A stretch of DNA of 24,094 nucleotides from NCBI GenBank assembly GCA_030619405.1, contig JAUXBK010000008.1:1-24094 (forward strand), written 5' to 3'. A program made the position numbers and the translations under genes. Shown in pieces: positions 14,259-22,154 of the stretch; position 1 is the first letter of the stretch, and every line of letters begins with the position of its first letter. Source of the stretch: Sedimenticola sp. GTDB lineage: Bacteria > Pseudomonadota > Gammaproteobacteria > Chromatiales > Chromatiaceae. The notes below the pieces were generated by a model. It had not been told where the DNA came from. It searched no databases and was given only the letters and a program-made list of their open reading frames with translations.

Positions 14259-16082
14259 ATGATCAACAAGCTTCGTAATATCGCCATCATTGCCCACGTC
14301 GACCACGGCAAGACCACCCTGGTGGATCAGCTGCTGCAGCAGTCGGGCACCCTGGGCGAGCGCTTCGGTCCGGTGGAGCGGGTGATGGATTCCAATGAGC
14401 TGGAAAAGGAGCGTGGCATCACCATCCTCTCGAAGAACACCTCCATCCTCTGGGAGGATTACCGGATCAATATCGTGGATACCCCGGGCCACGCGGATTT
14501 CGGTGGTGAGGTGGAACGGGTGCTCTCGATGGTGGATTCGGTACTACTGCTGGTGGATGCGGTCGAGGGACCTATGCCCCAGACCCGGTTCGTTACTCAA
14601 AAGGCGTTCAAGCACGGCCTGAAACCGATCGTGGTGGTGAACAAGATCGATCGGGAGGGGGCGCGGCCGGACTGGGTGATCGACCAGACGTTCGACCTGT
14701 TCGACCGTCTGGGTGCCAGCGATGAGCAGCTCGACTTTCCCATCGTCTACGCCTCTGCCATCAACGGCTATGCGGGAACCGGGGATGACGTGCACGCAGG
14801 GGACATGACCCCCCTGTTCCAGGCCATCATCGACAACTGCCCGGCCCCGGATGTCGATCCGGATGGCCCGTTCCAGATGCAGGTGTCCACTCTGGCCTAC
14901 ACCAGCTATCTGGGTGCCATCGCGATCGGCCGTATCACCCGGGGGATGGTGAGGCGGAACATGCCGGTCATGGTAGTGAAGCGGGATGGTGACCAGCACC
15001 GGGCCAAGATTGGCCAGGTGTTCGGGTTCGCGGGGCTGGAGCGGGTGGAGGTGGAGCAGGCCTCCGCCGGCGATATCGTTGCTTTTAGCGGCGTGGAGGC
15101 ACCCAATGTCTCGGACACCCTGTGTGATCCGGAACAGATAGAGCCGATGCCGCCCCTGACCGTGGATGAACCTACCGTCAGCATGACCTTTCAGGTCAAT
15201 ACCTCACCGTTTGCCGGGCGCGAGGGAAAGTACCTCACCTCCCGCCAGCTCAAGGAGCGGCTGGAGCGGGAACTGCTGCACAACGTCGCCCTGCGGGTGG
15301 AAGAGGGCAACGACCCGGAGAAGTTCCGGGTCTCCGGGCGCGGCGAACTGCATCTCTCCATCCTGATAGAGAACATGCGCCGCGAGGGCTACGAACTGGC
15401 GGTCTCACGACCGGAAGTGATCTTCCGGGAGATCAAGGGCAGGATCTGCGAGCCGTTCGAGCTGCTGACGGTGGATGTGGAGGAGCAGCACCAGGGAGGC
15501 ATCATGGAGGCCCTGGGAACCCGGCGCGGCGAGCTCAAGGACATGGTGCCGGATGGTCGGGGACGGGTGCGTCTGGACTATGTCATCCCGTCCCGTGGGT
15601 TGATCGGCTTTCAGACCGAGTTCATGACTCTGACCTCAGGCACCGGCCTGATCTACCATGTGTTCGATCGCTACGCCCCGGCCCGGGAGGGGGGGATTGC
15701 GCCGCGCAAGAACGGTACCCTGATCGCCAACTCCACCGGCAAGGTCCTGGGTTACGCTCTGTTCAACCTGCAGGAGCGCGGCCGCCTGTTCGCCCGGCCT
15801 GGGGACGAGGTCTATGAGGGGCAGGTAGTGGGTATACACGCCAGGAACAATGACCTGACGGTGAATCCCCTGAAGGCCAAACAGCTGACCAATATCCGCG
15901 CCGCCGGCAGTGACGAGAACATCATATTGACGCCACCTGTGGTCTTTTCTCTGGAGCAGGCGCTGGAATTCATCGAGGATGAGGAACTGGTGGAGGTGAC
16001 ACCGTCGGCGATACGTATCCGCAAACGACATCTGAAAGAGCACGAGCGCAAACGTGCTTCCAGGCCAGCCAAGGCCGGTTAG
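14259..16082 (+). CDS. typA: Ribosome-associated GTPase BipA/TypA
   Basis: Translational GTPase that binds 70S ribosomes and helps assembly and stress adaptation, especially in the cold. Its 607 residues match the family. Domain I carries the G motifs AHVDHGKTTL (12-21), the ERGITI switch, DTPGHADFG and NKIDR; an EF-G-like domain II follows, then domains III/V and the BipA-specific C-terminal domain with GIAPRKNGTLIANSTGK and ARNNDLTVNP-KAKQLTN-RA. The ATG at 14259 has no clear Shine-Dalgarno. A 12-bp perfect hairpin follows directly after the stop. No operon partner: dtd begins 233 bases later on the same strand. Confidence 0.97.
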   Translation: MINKLRNIAIIAHVDHGKTTLVDQLLQQSGTLGERFGPVERVMDSNELEKERGITILSKNTSILWEDYRINIVDTPGHADFGGEVERVLSMVDSVLLLVDAVEGPMPQTRFVTQKAFKHGLKPIVVVNKIDREGARPDWVIDQTFDLFDRLGASDEQLDFPIVYASAINGYAGTGDDVHAGDMTPLFQAIIDNCPAPDVDPDGPFQMQVSTLAYTSYLGAIAIGRITRGMVRRNMPVMVVKRDGDQHRAKIGQVFGFAGLERVEVEQASAGDIVAFSGVEAPNVSDTLCDPEQIEPMPPLTVDEPTVSMTFQVNTSPFAGREGKYLTSRQLKERLERELLHNVALRVEEGNDPEKFRVSGRGELHLSILIENMRREGYELAVSRPEVIFREIKGRICEPFELLTVDVEEQHQGGIMEALGTRRGELKDMVPDGRGRVRLDYVIPSRGLIGFQTEFMTLTSGTGLIYHVFDRYAPAREGGIAPRKNGTLIANSTGKVLGYALFNLQERGRLFARPGDEVYEGQVVGIHARNNDLTVNPLKAKQLTNIRAAGSDENIILTPPVVFSLEQALEFIEDEELVEVTPSAIRIRKRHLKEHERKRASRPAKAG

Positions 16083-16120
16083 AAAAAAGAAAACCCCGAC
16101 AGCAATCCTTGCTGTCGGGG
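16081..16120 (-). terminator. Hairpin after typA, oriented as a minus-strand intrinsic terminator
   Basis: A perfect 12-bp GC-rich stem, CCCCGACAGCAA at 16094-16105 and its complement at 16109-16120, with a three-base loop. The run of A's lies on its left (16082-16093), so the U-tract follows the hairpin only in minus-strand transcripts. In the typA direction the stem is followed by CAGTGTCG, not T's. Confidence 0.5.
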
Positions 16121-16156
16121 CAGTGTCGCCGAGCTTTGGTTGGCAAAGGGCATTTC

Positions 16157-16205
16157 CTCCGTGGATCCATCCGTGGGGAGCAGCGTTCCCGTCCGTGGGG
16201 CATCC
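16157..16205. repeat. REP-like sequence with CATCCGTGG cores
   Basis: Two ATCCGTGG/GTCCGTGG units with imperfect dyad symmetry, flanked by GGATCC and GCATCC. The core resembles the hairpins at 7904-7943 and 21181-21196. It fills the space between the typA hairpin and dtd; the remaining bases to 16315 hold nothing I recognise. Confidence 0.45.
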
Positions 16206-16315
16206 TTGATAGGCGACAAATATAATGATGACACAGCACCGCAGAGGTTTATGTGAGCTGGTTCTGCCTCTTTCGTAGGCTTTTTCTGAAGATGATATAG
16301 GGTTTCCCCTTAAAA

Positions 16316-16753
16316 GTGATTGGACTGTTACAAAGGGTTTCCAGCGCCAGGGTGGCCGTGGGAGGTGATTACGTGGCACAGGTCGAACGCGGTCTGTTGG
16401 TGCTGGTCGGTGTGGAGCAGAATGATGACGAATCCCGGGCAGAGCGGTTGCTGGAGCGGTTGCTCGGCTATCGGGTGTTCGCCGACGAGGCAGGTCGGAT
16501 GAACCTCAGCCTGCGGGATATTGGCGGTGGGTTGTTGCTGGTTCCTCAGTTTACCCTGGTGGCGGATACCCGCAAGGGGACCCGCCCCGGCTTCTCGCGC
16601 GGCGCTTCCCCGGATCGAGGCCGGGAGCTGTTCAATCATCTGTGCGAGCAGGCCGCGGCCCGCTACCACACTGTCGCTACCGGTATCTTTGGCGCTGACA
16701 TGCAGGTCACCCTGACCAACGACGGCCCGGTCACCTTCTGGCTCCAGGGCTGA
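16316..16753 (+). CDS. dtd: D-aminoacyl-tRNA deacylase
   Basis: Dimeric enzyme that hydrolyses D-amino acids from tRNA, a chirality proofreader. Full length at 145 residues. Motifs: MIGLLQRVSSARV start, ADEAGRMN, QFTLVADTRKGTRPGFS, ASPDRG and the C-terminal Gly-cisPro NDGPVTFWLQ. The residue before QFT is Pro (VPQFTL), where E. coli Dtd has Ser. The start is GTG at 16316, supported by the conserved N-terminus, with no obvious ribosome site. Same strand as typA but separated by 233 bases with a hairpin, so likely its own unit. Confidence 0.95.
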   Translation: MIGLLQRVSSARVAVGGDYVAQVERGLLVLVGVEQNDDESRAERLLERLLGYRVFADEAGRMNLSLRDIGGGLLLVPQFTLVADTRKGTRPGFSRGASPDRGRELFNHLCEQAAARYHTVATGIFGADMQVTLTNDGPVTFWLQG

Positions 16754-16782
16754 GAGCATCTTAAAAACCACTGAAAAACCTT

Positions 16783-17060
16783 AAAAACATTTCTCGCGCA
16801 AAGGCGCAAAGACGCAAAGAAAACCGAAAAGCAATTGCTGCCTGGCTGGGCACTCCGAAGAGGCGGCGGTGCTGTCAGCAAAACAGGGAGCACCTGTCGT
16901 TTTTATTTAGAACGTGGGCCGCTACCTGCCTCATGTGGGAATTCGATGGCATATTTTCCGTTCAAACGCTCGGAGACAGGCAGCAAATGTTTTTTATCTG
17001 TTTTGTTTTTCCTTTGTGTCTTTGCGTCTTTGCGCGAGAATGATTTTTGTTTTTTGGGTT
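16783..17060. mobile_element. MITE-like element, family A copy 2
   Basis: Second copy of the element seen at 8007-8335. Core arms (about 16788-16823 and 17006-17042) carry the CTCGCGCAAAG...GACGCAAAG pattern. Here the inverted symmetry reaches further inward, to TGCTGCCTG/CAGGCAGCA at about 16836 and 16977, and outward through A-rich tails. The left interior matches copy 1 for about 25 bases, then diverges. It fills the gap between dtd (16753) and hisB (17152). A TAGAAT at 17087-17092, just outside its right end, could be a -10 for the his genes, but no -35 is clear. Confidence 0.8.
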
Positions 17061-17151
17061 TTTACTGAGTTTTTTCCGCAATCGAGTAGAATAATACTTG
17101 CAGGATCCAGGTAATAGTTTCCTGGCCAAGAGTCAGTCTGGAGCCCTTTTC

Positions 17152-17742
17152 ATGCAGCGTAAGGCGGAGATCGAGCGCAATACCCTGGAGACCCGGATTC
17201 GAGTCTCTTTGAATCTGGATGGCAGCGGGGAATCCTCTCTGGCGACCGGGCTGCCGTTTCTCGACCACATGCTGGACCAGGTGGCCCGGCACGGCATGAT
17301 CGACCTGGATGTCCGGGCCGAGGGGGACCTGCACATCGACGGGCACCACACCACCGAGGATATCGGTATCGCCCTGGGCCAGGCGGTGGCCAGCGCGGTG
17401 GGTGACAAAAAGGGCATCCGTCGTTACGGTCACGCCTATGTCCCGCTGGACGAGGCCCTCTCCCGGGTGGTGATCGATTTTTCCGGCCGCCCCGGGCTGA
17501 AGTTTCAGGTCGACTTCCCCCGGTCACAGATCGGCGGCTTCGATACCGAACTCTTCTATGAATTCTTTCAGGGGTTCGTCAACCACGCCGGAGTCACCCT
17601 GCACCTGGACTCACTGCGGGGTCGCAATGCGCACCACATTGCGGAGACCCTGTTCAAGGCCTTTGGCCGGGCCTTGCGCATGGCCCTGGAGGCGGACCCA
17701 CGCATGGCGGGTATCCTGCCATCCACCAAAGGCAGTCTCTGA
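17152..17742 (+). CDS. hisB: Imidazoleglycerol-phosphate dehydratase
   Basis: Mn-dependent enzyme for step six of histidine synthesis, converting imidazole-glycerol phosphate to imidazole-acetol phosphate. Monofunctional, 196 residues, without the phosphatase domain of the enteric HisB. Metal-binding motifs are HHTTED (65-70) and HHIAE (161-165), with FLDHML at 36-41. The start at 17152 is preceded by GGAG at nine bases and gives the usual N-terminus (MQRKAEIERNT-ET-I); a longer in-frame start at 17098 lacks support. First gene of the his-tat run; hisH follows after 20 bases. Confidence 0.96.
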   Translation: MQRKAEIERNTLETRIRVSLNLDGSGESSLATGLPFLDHMLDQVARHGMIDLDVRAEGDLHIDGHHTTEDIGIALGQAVASAVGDKKGIRRYGHAYVPLDEALSRVVIDFSGRPGLKFQVDFPRSQIGGFDTELFYEFFQGFVNHAGVTLHLDSLRGRNAHHIAETLFKAFGRALRMALEADPRMAGILPSTKGSL

Positions 17743-17762
17743 TTTTTTACAGGCGGTACCTT

Positions 17763-18404
17763 ATGTCGAAAACCATCGCAGTCATCGATTACGGTATGGG
17801 CAACCTGCGCTCCGTCTCCAAGGCGGTCGAACATGTGGCAGCGTCGTGTGACCGGGTGCAGGTAACCGATGATCCGGCGTTCATCCTGTCGGCGGACCGG
17901 GTGGTCTTTCCCGGTCAGGGGGCGGCCAGGGACTGTATGGCCGCGATTTCGGATCACCACCTGAACCGGGCGGTGCTGGACGCGGCTCACAGCAAACCCT
18001 TCCTCGGTATCTGCATGGGTCTGCAGGTGCTGATGGAGTTCAGCGACGAGAATGGAGGCACTGAGCTGCTGGGCCTGATCCCGGGACGGGTACACCGGTT
18101 TCCCGCCGACATGCGGGAACAGGGGCAGCGCCTGAAGATTCCCCAGATGGGCTGGAACCGGGTTCACCAGGTTCATGATCACCCGCTGTGGGCCGGTATC
18201 CCCCAGGAGAGCCGCTTCTATTTCGTGCACAGCTACTATATCGACCCTGCGGAACAGGCGCTGGTCGCCGGTACCACCGACTACGGCATCACCTTTGCCA
18301 GTGTGCTGGCCCGGGACAACCTGTTCGCAACCCAGTTCCACCCGGAGAAGAGCGCCAGCGCCGGCCTGCAGCTGCTGAAGAACTTCGTCGAGTGGGATGG
18401 TTGA
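17763..18404 (+). CDS. hisH: Imidazole glycerol phosphate synthase, glutamine amidotransferase subunit
   Basis: Releases ammonia from glutamine and channels it to HisF. It has 213 residues, with VIDYGMGNL start, catalytic Cys 84 in GICMGLQ and the His 193/Glu 195 pair in QFHPEKS, so the triad is complete. GYGMGN and PGQGAARDCM contribute the oxyanion region. It follows hisB closely; hisA starts 102 bases later, a longer gap than elsewhere in the cluster, and the gap begins with an AGAAGACAGAACGG stretch like the repeat arms near ilvD. Confidence 0.96.
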   Translation: MSKTIAVIDYGMGNLRSVSKAVEHVAASCDRVQVTDDPAFILSADRVVFPGQGAARDCMAAISDHHLNRAVLDAAHSKPFLGICMGLQVLMEFSDENGGTELLGLIPGRVHRFPADMREQGQRLKIPQMGWNRVHQVHDHPLWAGIPQESRFYFVHSYYIDPAEQALVAGTTDYGITFASVLARDNLFATQFHPEKSASAGLQLLKNFVEWDG

Positions 18405-18506
18405 GAATAGAAGACAGAACGGTTACAAGTCAGGCGTGCAGTGCGTTTACGAATAAAATATCTATTGATCCCGTGAATGGCTACGAAATACTGAGGGTTC
18501 CGAATC

Positions 18507-19259
18507 GTGCTACTGATACCCGCCATTGATTTGAAAGACGGTCGTTGCGTGCGCCTGCGCCAGGGGCGTATGGATGATGAGACTATATTCTCCGACGACC
18601 CGGTGGACGTTGCCGGCCGCTGGGTGGAGGCCGGTGCCCGGCGTCTGCATCTGGTGGATCTGAATGGCGCCTTCGCCGGTGAACCGGTGAACGGGGAGGT
18701 GATCCGAGCCATCGCGGCAAGATACCCGGCGCTGCCGATTCAGGTGGGGGGCGGCATCCGGGACGATCGGACCATCCAGGCCTATCTGGAGGCAGGGGTC
18801 GACTATGTCATCATCGGCACCCAGGCGGTGAAGGATCCCGGGTTCGTCGGCCGCGCCTGCAAGGCATTTCCCGGGCACATCATCGTTGGGCTGGACGCGA
18901 AGAATGGCATGGTGGCCATCGACGGCTGGGCGACCATCACCGAACACCGGGTGACCGACCTGGCCCGGCGCTTCGAGCAGGACGGGGTGTCGGCCATCGT
19001 TTACACGGACATCGGGCGTGACGGCATGCTCACCGGCCCCAACGTGGAGGCCACCGCCGCACTGGCCCGGGCCATCGCTATCCCGGTGGTCGCTTCCGGC
19101 GGCATCACCGGCATCGACGATATCCGCGCCCTCTGCGAAGTCGCCTCCTCCGGTATCATGGGCGCCATCACCGGCCGTGCCATCTACGAAGGCACGCTCG
19201 ATTTCACCGAGGGCCAGAAAATTGCAGATGAATACAACCAAGGAGGAACCGGGTCCTAG
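18507..19259 (+). CDS. hisA: ProFAR isomerase
   Basis: TIM-barrel isomerase converting ProFAR to PRFAR. Catalytic Asp 8 (PAIDLKDG) and Asp 130 (GLDAKNG) are present, with phosphate loops VGGGIR and SGGI. The start is GTG at 18507, after GAGGG, and fits the conserved LLIPAIDL. The 250-residue protein ends NQGGTGS, and its stop codon TAG lies inside a three-unit GGTCCTA repeat, so the last residues come from repeat sequence. An unusually strong AAGGAGG (19240-19246) sits within the last codons. Confidence 0.95.
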   Translation: MLLIPAIDLKDGRCVRLRQGRMDDETIFSDDPVDVAGRWVEAGARRLHLVDLNGAFAGEPVNGEVIRAIAARYPALPIQVGGGIRDDRTIQAYLEAGVDYVIIGTQAVKDPGFVGRACKAFPGHIIVGLDAKNGMVAIDGWATITEHRVTDLARRFEQDGVSAIVYTDIGRDGMLTGPNVEATAALARAIAIPVVASGGITGIDDIRALCEVASSGIMGAITGRAIYEGTLDFTEGQKIADEYNQGGTGS

Positions 19260-19272
19260 GTCCTAGGTCCTG
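19252..19272. repeat. Tandem GGTCCTA repeat at the hisA-hisF junction
   Basis: Three 7-base units (the last ends in G), followed by a run of seven T's. The first unit contains the hisA stop codon. The block lies between the AAGGAGG at 19240 and the hisF ATG at 19283. Confidence 0.85.
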
Positions 19273-19282
19273 TTTTTTTAAC

Positions 19283-20059
19283 ATGTTGGCTAAGAGAATC
19301 ATTCCCTGTCTCGATGTGGACGCCGGGCGGGTGGTAAAGGGCGTCCAGTTCGTGGATATCCGTGATGCGGGTGACCCGGTCGAGGTGGCGCGGCGATACA
19401 ACGAAGAAGGGGCGGACGAGATCACCTTTCTGGATATCACTGCCAGCTCCGACGATCGGGAGACCATCGTCCACGTGGTGGAGCAGGTGGCGGGCGAGGT
19501 GTTCATTCCGCTGACCGTGGGTGGGGGAATCCGTACCACAGAAGACGTGCGGCGTATGCTCAATGCCGGGGCAGACAAGGTGGCCATCAACACCGCGGCC
19601 GTGTTCAACCCCGCGTTCGTAAAGCAGGCGACGGAGCGCTTCGGCTCCCAATGTATCGTGGTGGCGATCGACGCCAAGCGGGTGAGCGCCGAGGGCGAAG
19701 CCCCGAAATGGGAGATCTTCACCCACGGTGGACGCAAGCCCACCGGCCTGGACGCCGTGGCGTGGGCACAGAAGATGGTGGCCTGTGGGGCCGGCGAGAT
19801 TCTGCTCACCAGTATGGACCGGGACGGCACCAAGATCGGCTTCGACCTGATCCTGACCCGGGCCATCAGCGATGCGGTCACGGTGCCGGTGATCGCCTCC
19901 GGTGGCGTCGGTACCTTGCAGCACCTGGTGGACGGGGTGGTGGAAGGGGGTGCGGATGCGGTGCTGGCCGCCAGTATCTTCCACTTTGGGGAATACACCA
20001 TTGGCGAGGCGAAACGGTTCATGGCAGAACGGGGCGTTGAAGTCCGGGTTCAGGCGTGA
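19283..20059 (+). CDS. hisF: Imidazole glycerol phosphate synthase, cyclase subunit
   Basis: TIM-barrel partner of HisH that builds the imidazole ring, giving IGP and AICAR. It has 258 residues. Catalytic Asp 11 (PCLDVD) and Asp 130 (VAIDAK) are at the exact family positions, with phosphate loops VGGGIR and ASGGVG. The ATG at 19283 has no nearby Shine-Dalgarno: upstream is a T-run and the GGTCCTA repeat, and the nearest purine-rich site is 36 bases away. The stop overlaps the next ATG (TGATG). Confidence 0.97.
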   Translation: MLAKRIIPCLDVDAGRVVKGVQFVDIRDAGDPVEVARRYNEEGADEITFLDITASSDDRETIVHVVEQVAGEVFIPLTVGGGIRTTEDVRRMLNAGADKVAINTAAVFNPAFVKQATERFGSQCIVVAIDAKRVSAEGEAPKWEIFTHGGRKPTGLDAVAWAQKMVACGAGEILLTSMDRDGTKIGFDLILTRAISDAVTVPVIASGGVGTLQHLVDGVVEGGADAVLAASIFHFGEYTIGEAKRFMAERGVEVRVQA

Positions 20060-20769
20060 TGCGCTATTCGACGGGAAAATGTGGCTTCCAGTGGTGCCTG
20101 GTCATGGTGCTCGCGGTCGGAGTGCTGTCTGCTGCCGGGGCAGCGGCCGGGCAGAGTGATCAGGAGGCCAAGATGGCCGAGGTGATCCGGGTGATCAGGG
20201 CGATCAGCGTGATCCCGGAGGAGACTATCCCACCGGCACTGTTGGCCAACGCCCGTGCCATTGCGATCATCCCCTCGGTGATCAAGATCGGGTTACTGAT
20301 CGGCGGGCGCTATGGGCAGGGGGTGATCGCGGTCCGGCGGCCGGACGGCGACTGGAGTCGCCCCGTCTTCGTCTCCATCACCGGGGGCAGTATCGGCTGG
20401 CAGATCGGCGCCCAGTCCACGGACGTGGTGCTGGTGTTCAAGAGCAGCCAGAGTATCGAGGATCTCGTCAGCGGCAAATTCACCCTGGGGGCAGATGCCT
20501 CCGTGGCGGCAGGGCCGGTAGGCCGCCAGGCGTCGGCAGCGACCGATCCCAGGCTAAAGGCGGAAATCTACTCCTATTCGCGCAGCCGCGGGTTGTTTGC
20601 CGGCGTCGCTTTGAACGGGGCGCACCTGGAACTGCAGCCGAAAGAGAATGAGAAATATTACCGTCAGCCGGGCGTTACCGCCCGGCAGATCTTCAACGAT
20701 GATACCCGTCACCTGCCGGAATCGGCCGGGACGCTGATGCAGCTGCTGGGCGAGGAGGCGCGCCTGTGA
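20059..20769 (+). CDS. SYLF (Ysc84/DUF500) domain exported protein
   Basis: Predicted periplasmic or envelope protein of 236 residues. Start ATG at 20059 overlaps the hisF stop; a GTG three bases earlier is possible. N-terminal signal peptide of about 32 residues (hydrophobic core then AAAGQSD). The SYLF domain covers most of the rest: IPPALLANARAIAIIPSVIK, GGRYGQGVIAVRR, PVFVSITGGSIGWQIGAQSTD, LVFKSSQSIEDL and the YSRSRGLFAGVALNGAHLE end. SYLF proteins bind lipids in other systems; the bacterial role is unknown. It is linked to hisE by a four-base GTGA overlap, so it is in the operon. It occupies the place where hisI is expected. Confidence 0.9.
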   Translation: MRYSTGKCGFQWCLVMVLAVGVLSAAGAAAGQSDQEAKMAEVIRVIRAISVIPEETIPPALLANARAIAIIPSVIKIGLLIGGRYGQGVIAVRRPDGDWSRPVFVSITGGSIGWQIGAQSTDVVLVFKSSQSIEDLVSGKFTLGADASVAAGPVGRQASAATDPRLKAEIYSYSRSRGLFAGVALNGAHLELQPKENEKYYRQPGVTARQIFNDDTRHLPESAGTLMQLLGEEARL

Positions 20770-21107
20770 GTGATGTTCTGACCCGCCTGGCCCGGGTGCT
20801 GGAGGAGCGCAAGTCGGCGGACCCCGACAGCTCCTATGTCGCCGGACTCTATGCCAAGGGGCTGGACGCCATTCTGAAGAAGATCGGGGAGGAGGCGATA
20901 GAGACGGTGATGGCCGGCAAGGAGGGTGACCCGGACAAGATCCTGTATGAAACGGCGGACCTCTGGTTCCACACTATGGTGCTGCTGGCCCGGGAAGGGC
21001 TGGGACCGGAACAGGTGCTGGCGGAGCTGGAGCGCCGTTTTGGCCTGTCGGGACTGGAAGAGAAGGCGTCCAGGAGCCTGTCCGAGAATAGGAACCGGCC
21101 GGTTTGA
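20766..21107 (+). CDS. hisE: Phosphoribosyl-ATP pyrophosphatase
   Basis: MazG-like pyrophosphohydrolase for step two of histidine synthesis, cleaving PR-ATP to PR-AMP. It has 113 residues with the helical metal motifs LKKIGEEAIE and YETADLWFH. The start is GTG at 20766, overlapping the stop of the SYLF gene by four bases. The normal C-terminus (LSGLEEKASR) is followed by about ten residues (SLSENRNRPV) encoded by the left arm of a large inverted repeat at 21070. In related genomes hisE lies next to hisI and before tatA; here hisI is missing. Confidence 0.95.
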   Translation: MSDVLTRLARVLEERKSADPDSSYVAGLYAKGLDAILKKIGEEAIETVMAGKEGDPDKILYETADLWFHTMVLLAREGLGPEQVLAELERRFGLSGLEEKASRSLSENRNRPV

Positions 21108-21133
21108 TGCTCCTGCAAAACCGGCACTTCTGA

Positions 21134-21196
21134 CCTCCATGGATGGAGGAAATGCAATAGGATTGTAGGAACAATCCTTGCCGCCATCCATGGCGG
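21134..21196. repeat. Three-hairpin REP-like element
   Basis: Three consecutive short palindromes: CCTCCATGGATGGAGG (21134-21149), GGATTGT/ACAATCC (21160-21177) and CCGCCATCCATGGCGG (21181-21196). The first and last are near-inverted versions of one another and share the CATCC-ATGG core with the element at 7868-7972. Confidence 0.8.
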
Positions 21197-21212
21197 TCGT
21201 AGCGAGGGGAAT

Positions 21213-21296
21213 CCATTTTGTGTCAGATTTTTCGATTAAATGAGGCGAACATTGGACATATTTAACGAATTTAATCGGGAAATCTGTCCAAAATGG
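21213..21296. repeat. Long imperfect inverted repeat
   Basis: Arms 21213-21241 and 21269-21296 begin and end with CCATTTTG/CAAAATGG and include GATTAAAT/ATTTAATC, with a few mismatches and one indel. The 27-base loop contains CATTGGACATATTTAACG. The element is distinctly AT-richer than its flanks. Confidence 0.75.
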
Positions 21297-21474
21297 GTTT
21301 TCCGCACGACTGCAGGGATGCAGGAGGTAGAGCAACGCATGGAGCAGTTGCCGAGTAGGTTCTCTATTCTCGGACAGGCTCCTGGGGATCGATAGTTTCC
21401 TGCGGGGTGACCTGTTTTCGGGTATTATCCAATGAGCTTATAGCTTATTAGGTTAAAGATTGAGGTGAGAAATA

Positions 21475-21720
21475 ATGGGATTCGGTGGAATCAGTATCTG
21501 GCAGTTGTTGATCGTTCTGGTGATCGTGCTGCTGTTGTTCGGAACCAAGCGGCTGAAGAATATCGGCTCCGACCTGGGCGCGGCGCTCAAGGGCTTCAAG
21601 GGCGCCATGAGCGACGGTGAAAAAGAGGCCGAAAAGGCGCGCCTGGAGAAGGCGAAAGCAGAACAGGAGAAGGATGTCATCGAGGGTGAAGCGACCATGG
21701 AGAAGAAGGAGAAATCCTGA
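21475..21720 (+). CDS. tatA: Sec-independent translocase subunit TatA
   Basis: Pore-forming subunit of the twin-arginine export system. It has 81 residues: N-terminal membrane helix (about 6-21), the FGTKRL hinge at 22-27, an amphipathic helix with SDLGAALKGFKGAM, then a charged Lys/Glu tail. Start ATG at 21475 with GAGGTGAG five bases upstream. It begins the tatABC group after the repeat block; a promoter may lie in 21386-21460 but none is clear. Confidence 0.96.
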   Translation: MGFGGISIWQLLIVLVIVLLLFGTKRLKNIGSDLGAALKGFKGAMSDGEKEAEKARLEKAKAEQEKDVIEGEATMEKKEKS

Positions 21721-21758
21721 TCTTTCCCCGGTTATGGTCATAGAAGCACGCTGACGTC

Positions 21759-22154
21759 ATGTTCGATATCGGTTTCTGGGAATTGATGATCATCGGTCTG
21801 GTGGCACTGGTGGTGGTCGGTCCGGAGCGCCTGCCCAAGTTGGCCTACACCGCCGGTAAATGGCTCGGCAAGGGCCGCAGCTTGCTCAGCACGGTGAAGT
21901 CGGAGATCGACAAGGAGATGAAGGCGGAAGAGCTGAAGCAGATCCTGGAAAAGCAGAAACAGCAGATGAACCCGCTGGAAGAGGTGATCGAAGAGACCAC
22001 CTCGGCAGTGCGGGAGCTGTCGCAAGAGGCAGGGAAGGCCGTGCGCAGTGCTGAAAAGGAGCACGGCTCCGAGGACGACTCCTACACCCGTTTCGGTGAT
22101 CCCGCAGAGGTTTCCACCAACCAGCCCCATGACAAAGAAAAACCAACAGGCTGA
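21759..22154 (+). CDS. tatB: Sec-independent translocase subunit TatB
   Basis: Receptor-complex partner of TatC that recognises twin-arginine signal peptides. It has 131 residues: MFDIGFWEL start with the conserved Glu 8, membrane helix, VGPERLP hinge (20-26), a long amphipathic helix (LAYTAGKWLGKGRSLLSTV) and a Gln/Glu/Lys-rich coiled region. It starts 38 bases after tatA and its last 26 bases overlap the tatC start, so the pair are translationally linked. Confidence 0.95.
   Translation: MFDIGFWELMIIGLVALVVVGPERLPKLAYTAGKWLGKGRSLLSTVKSEIDKEMKAEELKQILEKQKQQMNPLEEVIEETTSAVRELSQEAGKAVRSAEKEHGSEDDSYTRFGDPAEVSTNQPHDKEKPTG

Larger units (their letters stand above)
21070..21385. repeat. Nested inverted-repeat block between hisE and tatA
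   Basis: Outer arms at 21070-21096 and 21358-21385 (27 and 28 bases) match with a single-base indel and include CCTGTCCGAGAATAG. The left arm lies inside the hisE coding region. Inside are, in order, the three-hairpin element at 21134-21196 and a long stem at 21213-21296. Together these fill the gap from 21108 to 21474 except for the last 90 bases, where tatA expression signals must lie. Confidence 0.85.
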
